Of a stretch of 64,000 nucleotides of DNA, positions 17,774 to 25,623 are shown piece by piece. The position numbers and the translations under genes were made by a program. How positions within the stretch are numbered: position 1 is the stretch's first letter; the number at the start of each line of letters is the position of its first letter. Below the pieces are notes generated by a model. The model made no database searches. It was not told where the DNA came from and saw only the letters and a program-made list of their open reading frames with translations. The stretch covers positions 14,690 through 78,689 of the forward strand of contig CAITHY010000058.1 of assembly GCA_903892315.1 (NCBI GenBank). The letters are read 5' to 3'. This DNA is from an uncultured beta proteobacterium. Lineage in GTDB: Bacteria > Pseudomonadota > Gammaproteobacteria > Burkholderiales > Burkholderiaceae.

Positions 17774-18928
17774 TCACTTTGTTTTTATGAAAGTGACCCA
17801 GTTTGCTCCTAGACCCCCAGGAACCCTCTCAATCAGATTGAGTTCACCAGTGGATTGATTGATTGAGTAAAGCGAAACTTTGTCTGATTTTTGACCAGAG
17901 GCAACCAAAAATTGTCCGCTTGGATCAATATTGAATCCCCTAGGCATTTCCTCGGTAGGGACGGTAAATAGATACTTTACTTTGCCCGTTTGTGGATCCA
18001 CTTCAAAGCCGCTTAATGTGCTCTTGGTTCTTTCTGATATGTAGAGAAATTTACCATTGGGTGTCAGTTTAATTTCGGCACTGAAAATCATGTTGGAGTC
18101 ATCAAAAGCAGTTGCTTCAGGCGATCCAGTGGGAGGTCTTGGCCTTCCGGGAACTAGCTTGGAGTCGCTTGGGAGGCTTGAAGTGGCTTGAAGTTGAGTT
18201 AAGCCTCCTGACTTGAGATCCCTAGAGAAGACAATGACTTCGCCAGTCATCTCCGTGATGACGTAGGCAAATTTATTATCTGCTGAGATCACAATATGTC
18301 TCGGACCTTGTTGTTTTTGAAGGGCTACCGAGCTTGCTGTTTCAGAGAGAGGTTTAGATTGAGATGCATTGAAGGTGTGGATTTTGATTTCATCTGTACC
18401 TAGTTGGGGTACATAGACAAACTGATTAGATTCATCAAAGACAATTGAGTGAGGATTCTTACCTCCGCTTGGAAAAGCCTCCGCTGGAACGGGGTTGATA
18501 AAGCCATTGGCCTGAATTTGGTTAACGCTATTATTGTGACCCCCAAAAGAGGTTGCTAAGAGCCACTTACCAGTTTTATCGATCGAAACGTTTACCATGC
18601 TGTCCGCCAATGGGATTGCTCCTGTCCACTTTAATTTGCCAGTGCTTTGATCAATTTGATACATGTATAAGGAAAATGGCTTAGAACGAACAGAGGCGTA
18701 TAAATTTTTTCCATCAGGTGAAATAGCCATCGGCATCACAAATTTTCCAGCGGGATAACGACCTACTAAATTTAAGTGTGGGCTTGGGCCTGTTATGAGC
18801 TCATAGGCTGATATATCAGCATCGTCAATATTCGAAATATAGGCATAGGTTCCACAATATGCGCTTGTTGCCATCGTTAGGCCAATCGTTGCTAGTGCCA
18901 AATTTCTAAAAATCATTTTCTTATTCAT
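17774..18928 (-). CDS. Secreted seven-bladed beta-propeller protein (lactonase/YncE-like)
   Basis: The 384-residue protein has a signal peptide (cut after 'SAYC' or nearby) followed by repeated beta-propeller blades, with recurring units such as 'SPDGKNLYASVRS', 'SADNKFAYVITE', 'TPNGKFLYISER' and 'DPSGQFLVASGQ'. This is the 6-phosphogluconolactonase-like/YncE family. Because it is exported, it is unlikely to act in the cytoplasmic pentose phosphate pathway; a lactonase or binding role in the periplasm is possible. It is monocistronic with its own RBS (AAGGGAGA). The function is unknown beyond the fold. Confidence 0.85.
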   Translation of the reverse strand: MNKKMIFRNLALATIGLTMATSAYCGTYAYISNIDDADISAYELITGPSPHLNLVGRYPAGKFVMPMAISPDGKNLYASVRSKPFSLYMYQIDQSTGKLKWTGAIPLADSMVNVSIDKTGKWLLATSFGGHNNSVNQIQANGFINPVPAEAFPSGGKNPHSIVFDESNQFVYVPQLGTDEIKIHTFNASQSKPLSETASSVALQKQQGPRHIVISADNKFAYVITEMTGEVIVFSRDLKSGGLTQLQATSSLPSDSKLVPGRPRPPTGSPEATAFDDSNMIFSAEIKLTPNGKFLYISERTKSTLSGFEVDPQTGKVKYLFTVPTEEMPRGFNIDPSGQFLVASGQKSDKVSLYSINQSTGELNLIERVPGGLGANWVTFIKTK

Positions 18929-19245
18929 GCTGTCTCCCTTTAAGTTTTTTAATAATTCACAATAGATTCTTAATTAAATTTTTATATTTTATGTATTCGC
19001 TATCACAATATCGCAGGTTAAAGGTTTTGGGGTTACTACTAGGTTAACTGTTAAAGTAGTCAGTAGTTTTTTTGTGCATTGCATTATTTTCACAAAGTAG
19101 CTTCAGTGAAATACTGCAAAAAAATTACCAATAGACCTTTAGAGGGGAGCTTATTTGTTGGTAACTTCGTCCTTGCGAAATCCGCTCAATATCTTAGTGT
19201 AGAGTGGTTGAATTCATTAAATAACTTGAAAAGGAAAACGTATCT
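18929..19245. other. AT-rich intergenic region of about 320 bp without a visible gene
   Basis: This divergent spacer between the beta-propeller gene and the cupin gene is AT-rich with long T- and A-runs. It must hold both promoters. I saw no open reading frame with coding character, no tRNA and no clear operator. Confidence 0.6.
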
Positions 19246-19743
19246 ATGTTGATCAATAAATTATTACGGTATTTTTTCGTTTTAGCTATTAGTTTTCTTG
19301 GTGTATTTGGTCTTTCTGCCCATGCTCAAAAAGCGCTTCCTAGTGGCTTTGTAAAAATGACACCCAGTGAAATTGTTTGGAAGGATGGCGAGAATGGCAT
19401 GAAAAATGTGGTTCTCTTTGGGGATCCTAGCAAGCCTGGACTGTATATCGTTCGAAATATTTTCCCTGCTGGGGTGATGAGCACTCCTCATGCTCATGAT
19501 CAGGATCGCTGGGTCACTGTTATTAAGGGGACATGGAATTCGGGAACCGATTCAAGCTGGGATCCAAGCACTACGATTGCTATGCCCGAAGGCAGTATTA
19601 TGTTTCATCCGGCTAATGTAGTCCATTTTGACGGGTCCCTTAAAGAGCCAGTTGAAGTGCAAATTATTGGCATGGGACCAGTTAAGACAACGTACGTCTA
19701 TCCAGACGAGGGAAAATTTGGAAAGCCACATAAATTAGACTGA
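19246..19743 (+). CDS. Exported cupin-domain protein
   Basis: The 165-residue protein has a signal peptide of about 27 residues, cut near 'LSAHAQ'. The mature part is a single cupin: metal-ligand motif 1 is 'STPHAHDQDRWVTVIKGTW' and motif 2 is 'PEGSIMFHPANVVHFDGS'. Such small exported cupins are of unknown activity; they could bind a metal or small organic acid. An AAGGA RBS precedes the ATG. The gene appears monocistronic. Confidence 0.82.
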   Translation: MLINKLLRYFFVLAISFLGVFGLSAHAQKALPSGFVKMTPSEIVWKDGENGMKNVVLFGDPSKPGLYIVRNIFPAGVMSTPHAHDQDRWVTVIKGTWNSGTDSSWDPSTTIAMPEGSIMFHPANVVHFDGSLKEPVEVQIIGMGPVKTTYVYPDEGKFGKPHKLD

Positions 19744-19931
19744 GACTTCTATAGTTTCAAGGCCAAGGTCTAGCGCTTGTTAATGGCTCTCCTGGTGTGG
19801 ATATCTAGGCTGGGGCATCAGGAACTTTTTTGGATTAACTTAAAAGGGTAGATGGCTGTTGTTTAGCCAAAATGAAACATGAAGCTGTGGTGTAAACATT
19901 GCGATTTAGGGACTGACTCCTAAGTCGTTTT
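19744..19931. other. Intergenic spacer without a visible gene
   Basis: The 188 bp between the convergent cupin and SDR genes hold no coding-like frame. No strong terminator hairpin with a T-run was found. Confidence 0.5.
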
Positions 19932-20627
19932 TTACCAAGGCAACTTTTCCCCCGAGTAGGTGAGGAAGCTGCCTGAATCTTCCTTCTTTACGTTTGCAAG
20001 GATCTTCAACATATCACTCACCGCATCTTGAGGATCTCTGCCGATTTGTTGACCACGAAACGGCTGCGACAAGTCGGAGTTTACGGTGCCGGGATGAAGA
20101 GCAATCAATGCAGTATTGGGTTTTGTTCTGGCAAATTCTATTGAGGCGGTTTTGATGATCATGTTGAGCGCCGCTTTGGAGGCTCGATAGCTGTACCAAC
20201 CCCCGAGGCGGTTGTCTTCAATGCTACCCACCTTGGCAGAGAGTGTTGCCATGACCCCATGTTTTGGATCTAAGAGTTTAGAGAAGTGCTTGATTGTTAA
20301 AGCGGGACCAATGGTGTTGGTATTGAACATCTCCGTTAGTTGAGATATGTTCAGGTCATCTGACTTCTTCTCGGGCATCCATTGTTCTGAATGCAACACG
20401 CCAATAGTATTGATGATCAGTTGAAACGGTCCTAACTCGGCCAGACTACTTGCAGATGATTCAATAGTCTCGGGATAATGGTAGTCAATTGCATGTTCAG
20501 ACTTGCGATGAATGCCAATGACTTTTGCGCAAGATGGGTGACTCTCCAGTAGTTTTACAAAATGGGACCCTATGGTTCCTGATGAGCCAATAATCAGGGC
20601 GCTAAATGGTTTTGGTAGCAAGTTCAT
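19932..20627 (-). CDS. SDR-family oxidoreductase
   Basis: The 231-residue protein has an N-terminal nucleotide-binding motif 'ALIIGSSGTIGSHFVKLL' and an active-site pair in 'YSYRASKAALNMIIKTA'. 'ALHPGTVNSDLSQPF' follows, as in the CsgA/YhdJ-like SDR group that shares features with carbonyl reductases. The first glycine-rich motif deviates slightly from TGxxxGIG. The substrate is unknown. The gene stands alone on the minus strand, divergent from the double-cupin gene at 20773. Confidence 0.85.
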   Translation of the reverse strand: MNLLPKPFSALIIGSSGTIGSHFVKLLESHPSCAKVIGIHRKSEHAIDYHYPETIESSASSLAELGPFQLIINTIGVLHSEQWMPEKKSDDLNISQLTEMFNTNTIGPALTIKHFSKLLDPKHGVMATLSAKVGSIEDNRLGGWYSYRASKAALNMIIKTASIEFARTKPNTALIALHPGTVNSDLSQPFRGQQIGRDPQDAVSDMLKILANVKKEDSGSFLTYSGEKLPW

Positions 20628-20772
20628 AAATGCCTATAAAAGCGTTCAGTATTTCAGGATATTGAAGAGACTTTAGCTCAGTTCAGGTAATAGCGTGCAT
20701 AGCATTGATCTCTTTTTGCAGTCATTCCATTTGCTTGTTATGCTTAGGCATCCATTTTCTGAAATGTAATAA

Positions 20773-21456
20773 ATGAACATTAATGCTGATTACACTGAGC
20801 GGGTTGTCATTAACCATCATGACTTACCTTGGAGCCCTAGTCCTGAGCCTGGGGTCGAAAGACGCATGCTGGATCGCATAGGTGAGGAGGTAGCTAAGGC
20901 AACTTCTATCGTACGCTATGCACCGGGATCCCAATTTAAAACCCATCATCATGAATTTGGTGAAGAGATATTGGTTTTAGAGGGGGTCTTTAGTGATGAG
21001 ACTGGAGATTATTCGGCTGGAACTTACATCATGAATCCCCCCGGCTCCTCTCATGCCCCATTTAGTAAGTCTGGCTGCACACTTTTTGTCAAGTTGCGTC
21101 ACCTTGGGTCTGATCAAGTAGTACGAGAGGTGATCGATATCAAAACTGCCCCTTGGTATCAGGGTATGGTTCCGGGTCTCAATGTCATGCCGCTGATGCA
21201 GCAGGGGAGCGGCTCAACTTTAGTCCGTTGGGCGCCACAAACGTATTTCAATCCGCATAAACATTACGGTGGCGAAGAGATATTTGTAGTGGAGGGGGTA
21301 TTTGAAGATGAACATGGACGTTATCCTGCTGGCACATGGATAAGGAGTCCTCATATGAGTTTGCACCAACCCTTTAGCAAAGAGGGCTGCACTATTTTTG
21401 TCAAGACCGGCCATCTGTTGGAAGATGGTGGCGGGAAGCAGGCTGCCTACTATTGA
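20773..21456 (+). CDS. Tandem double-cupin protein, ChrR-like
   Basis: The 227-residue protein consists of two homologous cupin domains. Domain 1 (about 30-120) contains 'HHHEFGEEILVLEGVFSDE' and 'HAPFSKSGCTLFVK'; domain 2 (about 125-220) contains 'HKHYGGEEIFVVEGVFEDE' and 'HQPFSKEGCTIFVK'. The pattern matches the ChrR C-terminal cupin ('anti-sigma factor ChrR-like'), but the N-terminal zinc-binding anti-sigma domain is absent and no sigma-factor gene lies nearby. It may therefore be an enzyme or sensor that uses two metal sites. No signal peptide is seen. The RBS is weak. Confidence 0.85.
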   Translation: MNINADYTERVVINHHDLPWSPSPEPGVERRMLDRIGEEVAKATSIVRYAPGSQFKTHHHEFGEEILVLEGVFSDETGDYSAGTYIMNPPGSSHAPFSKSGCTLFVKLRHLGSDQVVREVIDIKTAPWYQGMVPGLNVMPLMQQGSGSTLVRWAPQTYFNPHKHYGGEEIFVVEGVFEDEHGRYPAGTWIRSPHMSLHQPFSKEGCTIFVKTGHLLEDGGGKQAAYY

Positions 21457-21511
21457 TAAGAGGTTAAAAAAGAAGCATTACTGATATAAAACTATCCCAG
21501 AAATTCATATG

Positions 21512-21898
21512 TCAATTTCTCATGTTTGATAAATCCTCTTTGCCAACTCTTAATCTCACACCAAGCGAGCCGCTGTTATTTCGGACCGGTGATTTTTTCA
21601 GGCTAATTTCGAGTGATTGAATTTGGGGGCATGCAGCACAGGCTTGAACGATTCTAGTCATTAGCCTTTCTTGGGTTTCATAATGGCCATCGATCGCCAG
21701 GCGCTCTATTTCCAGAACGAGTGGGTCGTAATCAAAGACACGGCTCATCTCATCTTTTGTGATGAGTACTAAATTCGAATCAATCCAAAGCGTGAGATCA
21801 AGCAAGTGCTTATCAGGAATAGTGTCACCGTCTTGATAGGTTCCGATTTGAGTTTGTAGACTCAAATCCCTTAATTCGATAGATGCCGTACAAGACAT
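21512..21898 (-). CDS. folB: Dihydroneopterin aldolase
   Basis: The 128-residue protein belongs to the FolB/tunnelling-fold family: 'IELRDLSLQTQIGTYQDGDTIPDKHLLDLTLWID' at the N terminus, 'YETQERLMTRIVQACA' in the middle and 'SLEISLKKSPVRNNSGSLGVRL' at the C terminus, carrying the catalytic lysine region. It would convert dihydroneopterin to hydroxymethyl-dihydropterin in folate synthesis, in the cytosol. The length is normal. It is downstream of the renalase-like and AlkB genes on the same strand with a 30-bp gap, and may be co-transcribed. Confidence 0.85.
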   Translation of the reverse strand: MSCTASIELRDLSLQTQIGTYQDGDTIPDKHLLDLTLWIDSNLVLITKDEMSRVFDYDPLVLEIERLAIDGHYETQERLMTRIVQACAACPQIQSLEISLKKSPVRNNSGSLGVRLRVGKEDLSNMRN

Positions 21899-21928
21899 AT
21901 TTCGTACCTTCGCTGATTAAATAATTTG

Positions 21929-22921
21929 TTAGATATGAATAGCGTTAGCCAATTTTTGCCCACTAAGCCATGCACCCTCAACCCTCCCGCCATTTAGCCA
22001 ATCACCACATAAGCCTAGCTTCATAGCTGGATTCAAAATAAAGCCTGGACCTGAATTGATGGCACCGCTTGCATAGCGCCAGCGATGTATGGAGATTTCC
22101 GCATTCTCGCAATGAAGCCCCAGCTTCTTAGCGCACCCCAAAATATGCTGGCTGGCAACTTCTTTATCAAGCTCAATCCATTGCTGACTCCACTGTGGGT
22201 TTGCATGAATAGTCCAAGTTTCTAGGCCAGCTCGTCCTGGTTTGGAATGGTTTCGAGAGATCCAACTAATCACTTCACTATTGATGAAAGCTGCATCAAA
22301 AGGGACGTTAGGACCCTCTGTAAATCTAGCCATGACTGTCCAGCAGCCCAGCATATTGGCATCAGAGTTGAAGTCTTCGATGAGGAGACCGGTTGATTTG
22401 GTAAGAGCGGTCGCTTGAGGCGCAGGAATAGCCAGTACTAAATAGTCAAATACTTGATCAATAGCGCCGGCCTCTAAGCTGTGAATAAGCCACTTCCCAT
22501 TTTGTCTGAAAATTTTATCGATAGTGTGGTTAAACTGGATTGAGAGGTTCTGAGCTAAATATTTCCCGGGTGAGTTCATAGCAGGAGTCCCGACATAGCG
22601 ATGCTCACTGGAAATACTCTCTCGCCATTGACCGCCTTCGTATACGAATAGACGGGGCTGCCAATCGGCCGCTACACCGGCTTTGATCCAAGCATGAATT
22701 TCCTGAATAAATAGCGGGTCTCTCGCTGTGAAATATTGAGCGCCGTGATCTGCGCTCCATCCTTCGCTGTTACGGGTACTCATTCTGCCGCTGGGTCCAC
22801 GACTCTTTTCATAGGTACAAACTTTAAAGCCAAGAGCTTGTAATCTGGTTGCGCAGCTCAATCCGGCCAGACCTGCGCCAATAATGCCGACGGTAACTTT
22901 AGCGGTAGATTGATTATTCAA
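21929..22921 (-). CDS. Renalase-like NAD(P)/FAD-dependent oxidoreductase
   Basis: The 330-residue flavoprotein has the FAD-binding motif 'VGIIGAGLAGLSCATRLQALGFKVCTYEKS' near the N terminus and 'GRMSTRNSEGWSADHGAQYFTARDPLF', typical of bacterial renalase-like proteins. The C terminus has 'LGLCGDWLNGGRVEGAWLSGQKLANAI'. Characterised bacterial renalases oxidise wrong isomers of dihydro-NAD(P); that role is possible but not shown here. Its start overlaps the AlkB gene by 8 bp, indicating one transcript. Confidence 0.87.
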   Translation of the reverse strand: MNNQSTAKVTVGIIGAGLAGLSCATRLQALGFKVCTYEKSRGPSGRMSTRNSEGWSADHGAQYFTARDPLFIQEIHAWIKAGVAADWQPRLFVYEGGQWRESISSEHRYVGTPAMNSPGKYLAQNLSIQFNHTIDKIFRQNGKWLIHSLEAGAIDQVFDYLVLAIPAPQATALTKSTGLLIEDFNSDANMLGCWTVMARFTEGPNVPFDAAFINSEVISWISRNHSKPGRAGLETWTIHANPQWSQQWIELDKEVASQHILGCAKKLGLHCENAEISIHRWRYASGAINSGPGFILNPAMKLGLCGDWLNGGRVEGAWLSGQKLANAIHI

Positions 22922-23537
22922 GGGCGATTATTTTTCTAAAAGTCAGATTAATACGTGCTTCGGATACAGTTTTAGTTTTCAGAAGAGCATGATGCCAAAA
23001 ATCTTGAGTTGGCGCATCCATGACCAAGACGCTACCATTCTCTAAAAAGAAAGAAATCGTTTCTTTATCTTTTTTATGGCGAAAAGCGAATTTACGTTGC
23101 GCACCAAGGCTCAGTGAGGCAATGGAAGCATGTGGATCAAGTTCTTTTTCATCATCGCTGTGCCAGCCCATGCCATCATCCCCATCGTGATAAAAATTCA
23201 GTAAGCATGCATTAAATTCACATTGGGAAAGTGCCTCTAGCCGATCTTTTATTAGAAGCAGATCGGGCGTCCAGGCTTGCGGTAGCTTTACTACGCCAGA
23301 ATACGTGTAGGCGCAGTTCGGATCAGCAACCCAGGCAACCTTACGCCGAGTAGTGATTTTCTTGCCAAACATCACGAGTTGATCGGCCTCCCATGTCAAA
23401 GAGCTTTGAAGCTGACTCATAAGCTGGGCAGAGTGCAGATCATCAAAGACCTTAGGGTGGTAATGAGCGCCGCCATCCTTTGGCAAAAGATTCAAGACGC
23501 AATCTTTAGGATCGGGATCAAACAATGGGCTTTGCAT
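22914..23537 (-). CDS. alkB: AlkB-family 2-oxoglutarate/Fe(II) dioxygenase
   Basis: The 207-residue protein has the AlkB active site: the iron ligands H126 and D128 in 'GMGWHSDDE', H183 in 'WHHALLK', and the 2-oxoglutarate-binding arginine within 'ARINLTFR' (R195, R201). The order and 'LSLGAQRKFAFRHK' resemble the ALKBH2/3-type subgroup. It would demethylate alkylated bases in DNA or RNA by oxidation. It heads a short operon with the renalase-like gene. No Ada-box regulator is visible. I use the symbol alkB for the family; orthology to E. coli AlkB is not certain. Confidence 0.85.
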   Translation of the reverse strand: MQSPLFDPDPKDCVLNLLPKDGGAHYHPKVFDDLHSAQLMSQLQSSLTWEADQLVMFGKKITTRRKVAWVADPNCAYTYSGVVKLPQAWTPDLLLIKDRLEALSQCEFNACLLNFYHDGDDGMGWHSDDEKELDPHASIASLSLGAQRKFAFRHKKDKETISFFLENGSVLVMDAPTQDFWHHALLKTKTVSEARINLTFRKIIALE

Positions 23538-23618
23538 TATGAGTAGAGGGGATCAAGCACTAATTGAGTAAAAACCCTAGAATAGTCTTAATTTCAATTT
23601 CTTGAGAAGGACAGCTGC

Positions 23619-23810
23619 ATGAAAGCGCCAGATAAACGTTGCTGTGGCTCCGGTGTTTGCATTATTAACGATGCTGGCGAATGCTGGTGCGGACAAGCTT
23701 GGGATGGAGAAAAAATGTCAGCCCCAAATTTAAATCTGAATAAGCTAAAACAGGCAGATTCTGGACTGAATGAAAAGTCAAATTCATTGGACAGTAAATC
23801 AATAGATTAA
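23619..23810 (+). CDS. Small Cys-rich protein with a CCGSG...CWCG motif
   Basis: This 63-residue protein has a cysteine-rich N-terminal half: 'CCGSGVC' and 'CWCG' within the first 27 residues, five cysteines in all, suited to bind a metal or iron-sulfur cluster. The rest is polar and probably disordered. It has a strong RBS (GAGAAGGA) and is followed after 20 bp by a second short gene, so both are likely translated together. I recognise the look of the CWC-type Cys-rich family, but the function is unknown. Confidence 0.65.
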   Translation: MKAPDKRCCGSGVCIINDAGECWCGQAWDGEKMSAPNLNLNKLKQADSGLNEKSNSLDSKSID

Positions 23811-23830
23811 AACATTACCAGGAGAAAATA

Positions 23831-23983
23831 ATGATCCAAAAACCTCGCATCAAACTTGCCCGCTGGATTCTGGGTAAGCATTGCCCTTGCTATCAAATGG
23901 GTTATCACACTATGGTTGATTTTCAACAACGTAGTGCCGATCAAATAGCGAAATCTCAAGCACGCAGTAAAAATCAATTGTGA
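23831..23983 (+). CDS. Very small protein (50 aa) with a CPC motif
   Basis: ATG at 23831 is preceded by GGAGAAAA and opens a frame of 50 codons. The predicted protein is basic, with 'GKHCPCYQMGYHT' (two Cys, two His) as the only conserved-looking feature. It follows the Cys-rich gene by 20 bp and precedes the DUF2244 gene by 30 bp, all on the same strand. It is too short for confident family assignment; the strong RBS and placement make it a credible gene. Confidence 0.5.
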   Translation: MIQKPRIKLARWILGKHCPCYQMGYHTMVDFQQRSADQIAKSQARSKNQL

Positions 23984-24013
23984 TTTGAATACCCTCTCTT
24001 CATTTGCTTAAAT

Positions 24014-24442
24014 ATGAAACGTTGGCAAATGCGCAGAAATTGTGCATTGACCCCCAAGCAGCTCCTCAAGTTTTATATTGTGCTGATATGCCTATTAGTG
24101 ACAGTGGGGGCCGGATTTTTCTTGGCAGGAGTGTGGGTGATTCCTATTTTTACGGCTTTAGAGCTCAGTGCAGTGACGCTGGGTTTTTTAATCTACTGTA
24201 GACATGCTCTAGATTGTGAGACGATTGAGATCGACGGTAAACGTCTTGTAGTCAAAAAATTCATTGGCTACAAGGAGTTTGTTTATGAATTTAATACCCA
24301 GTGGGCTAAGATTGAGTTGCCGTCGGAGGGTTCAAAAGTATTTCACATCAGCCAATCTCATCAGCGGGTTGAGCTCGGTCAGTTTTTGAGGCCCGAACAA
24401 CAGTTGCCCTTAATCGCCTCTGTTCGCATCCACCTCGGGTAA
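24014..24442 (+). CDS. DUF2244 membrane protein
   Basis: The 142-residue protein has two membrane segments in the first half (about 20-62) and a soluble C-terminal half with 'LVVKKFIGYKEFVYEFNTQWAKIEL', matching DUF2244. The N terminus 'MKRWQMRRNCALTPKQLLKFYIVL' agrees with the 'rrn.sltp.q....f' pattern of the family. The function is unknown; homologues are often near respiratory genes. Its 3' end overlaps the convergent gene at 24410 by 33 bp. Confidence 0.8.
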   Translation: MKRWQMRRNCALTPKQLLKFYIVLICLLVTVGAGFFLAGVWVIPIFTALELSAVTLGFLIYCRHALDCETIEIDGKRLVVKKFIGYKEFVYEFNTQWAKIELPSEGSKVFHISQSHQRVELGQFLRPEQQLPLIASVRIHLG

Positions 24443-24925
24443 TTGGCAATCACTCAAGCGCCACGCCACTAGGGCACCAGAAATCAATTGGGTTATTAGC
24501 AAGAGAATTGCCAGTACATTCAATATCTGAAAGTAGTCTGCAAAGGGAGAGAGCATGACGGGCATGCCGTCTATGAGCGCTGTTTCTCTCAGGTAATCCA
24601 TGCGTGGTATGAGTAGAAAGCTAACCGCTGCAATCGCTATCATCACAATTAGCGCAGGAAGGCGGACGTTTTTAAGTGAATTTGCCCCTCTTTTAATCAG
24701 AATATTGGCAATACTTAAGATTGCAAATGCGCATCCCAGAAAGTAGTAAGCAAGATGCTGTATGACTAAGTGCCCGACCATTCCAGCTGCTTGAGAATCA
24801 TTGATCAGCAGATAGGCTGTCAGGCAGCATAGGAGTTGAGCAATCATGCCGCCAGTCAAAATGCCGGCAAGAAAACGGAGGAGTCGATGGGATAGGGAAT
24901 ATTGGGGTCTAGTTGTTTCAACCAT
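24410..24925 (-). CDS. Four-helix membrane protein, probably DUF4149
   Basis: The 171-residue protein has four predicted membrane segments, with a loop 'IPRMDYLRETALIDGMPV' that resembles the DUF4149/TMEM205-like family, where a histidine- and proline-containing core is common. The function is unknown. The gene converges with the DUF2244 gene and overlaps it by 33 bp at the stop codons. It stands alone on its strand. The family call is moderate; a generic membrane protein is the safe description. Confidence 0.65.
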   Translation of the reverse strand: MVETTRPQYSLSHRLLRFLAGILTGGMIAQLLCCLTAYLLINDSQAAGMVGHLVIQHLAYYFLGCAFAILSIANILIKRGANSLKNVRLPALIVMIAIAAVSFLLIPRMDYLRETALIDGMPVMLSPFADYFQILNVLAILLLITQLISGALVAWRLSDCQLPEVDANRGD

Positions 24926-25015
24926 AAGTTAAATAGGGTTAATTAATGCAGTGCAGCACGTTACTGAAATCAGTTTCATACTAGCTGCATTCTCATTTTT
25001 ACGCTGAAAGTCGTT

Positions 25016-25603
25016 ATGGAAGTCACTAAAGCAGTCAGAGTAGCTCTCAATACTCTTGTGGATATTGCAAGCCATTCAGCTAATGGACAACTCGTCCCCG
25101 CCCCAGAGATTGCAAAAAGGCAGCATATATCGGTCAGTCGTATTGAATTATTGCTCAAGCCACTCAGAGAGTCAGGCCTGGTTGTTGCGGTGAAGGGGAG
25201 AGCAGGTGGATATCAGTTGTCGATGGATCCTCGTATTATCACCATCAAAGACATTGTTCTCGCAATGAATAAAATCAAGAAGCGAAAGGTGGAAGTCTCA
25301 GATATTGCCAAAGACCTTTATCAATCTCTTGAGGCTTACATGATGAGCTGCATTTCTAATGTAACCCTAGCGTCTGCAATCAAAGATTACATTCCACGTT
25401 TTAGTGATGTACAAACTGCCCCAGAGAGAAGGCCTTACCCGCCACTAGAAAAATTAGCCGCTATTCAGGAAGAGAAAAAGAAAAAAGGTGAATCTCAAAA
25501 GGTCATCAAAACAACCTTTAAAAAGATTGAGGATGTCCCGCGTGGTCCGAATTCTATTTTCAGCTTTGCGGACTACTTAAATAAAGGCTCAACAGCAAAC
25601 TGA
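25016..25603 (+). CDS. Rrf2-family transcriptional regulator without the Fe-S cysteine cluster
   Basis: The 195-residue protein begins with an Rrf2-type winged helix: 'AVRVALNTLVDIASHSANGQLVPAPEIAKRQHIS', then 'LLLKPLRESGLVVAVKGRAGGYQLS'. IscR/NsrR-type members carry three clustered cysteines in the middle; here only one Cys is present, so an iron-sulfur sensor is unlikely. The C terminus is an extra basic tail of about 60 residues ending in 'FSFADYLNKG', not part of the usual fold. It sits 20 bp upstream of the exonuclease/GIY-YIG gene and may control it. Confidence 0.82.
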   Translation: MEVTKAVRVALNTLVDIASHSANGQLVPAPEIAKRQHISVSRIELLLKPLRESGLVVAVKGRAGGYQLSMDPRIITIKDIVLAMNKIKKRKVEVSDIAKDLYQSLEAYMMSCISNVTLASAIKDYIPRFSDVQTAPERRPYPPLEKLAAIQEEKKKKGESQKVIKTTFKKIEDVPRGPNSIFSFADYLNKGSTAN

Positions 25604-25623
25604 ATCAATCTAATGCTTCTAGC

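Noticed and set aside
20773..21456. ChrR anti-sigma factor
   Set aside because: The zinc-binding anti-sigma domain is missing and no ECF sigma gene is nearby, so only the cupin part is supported.
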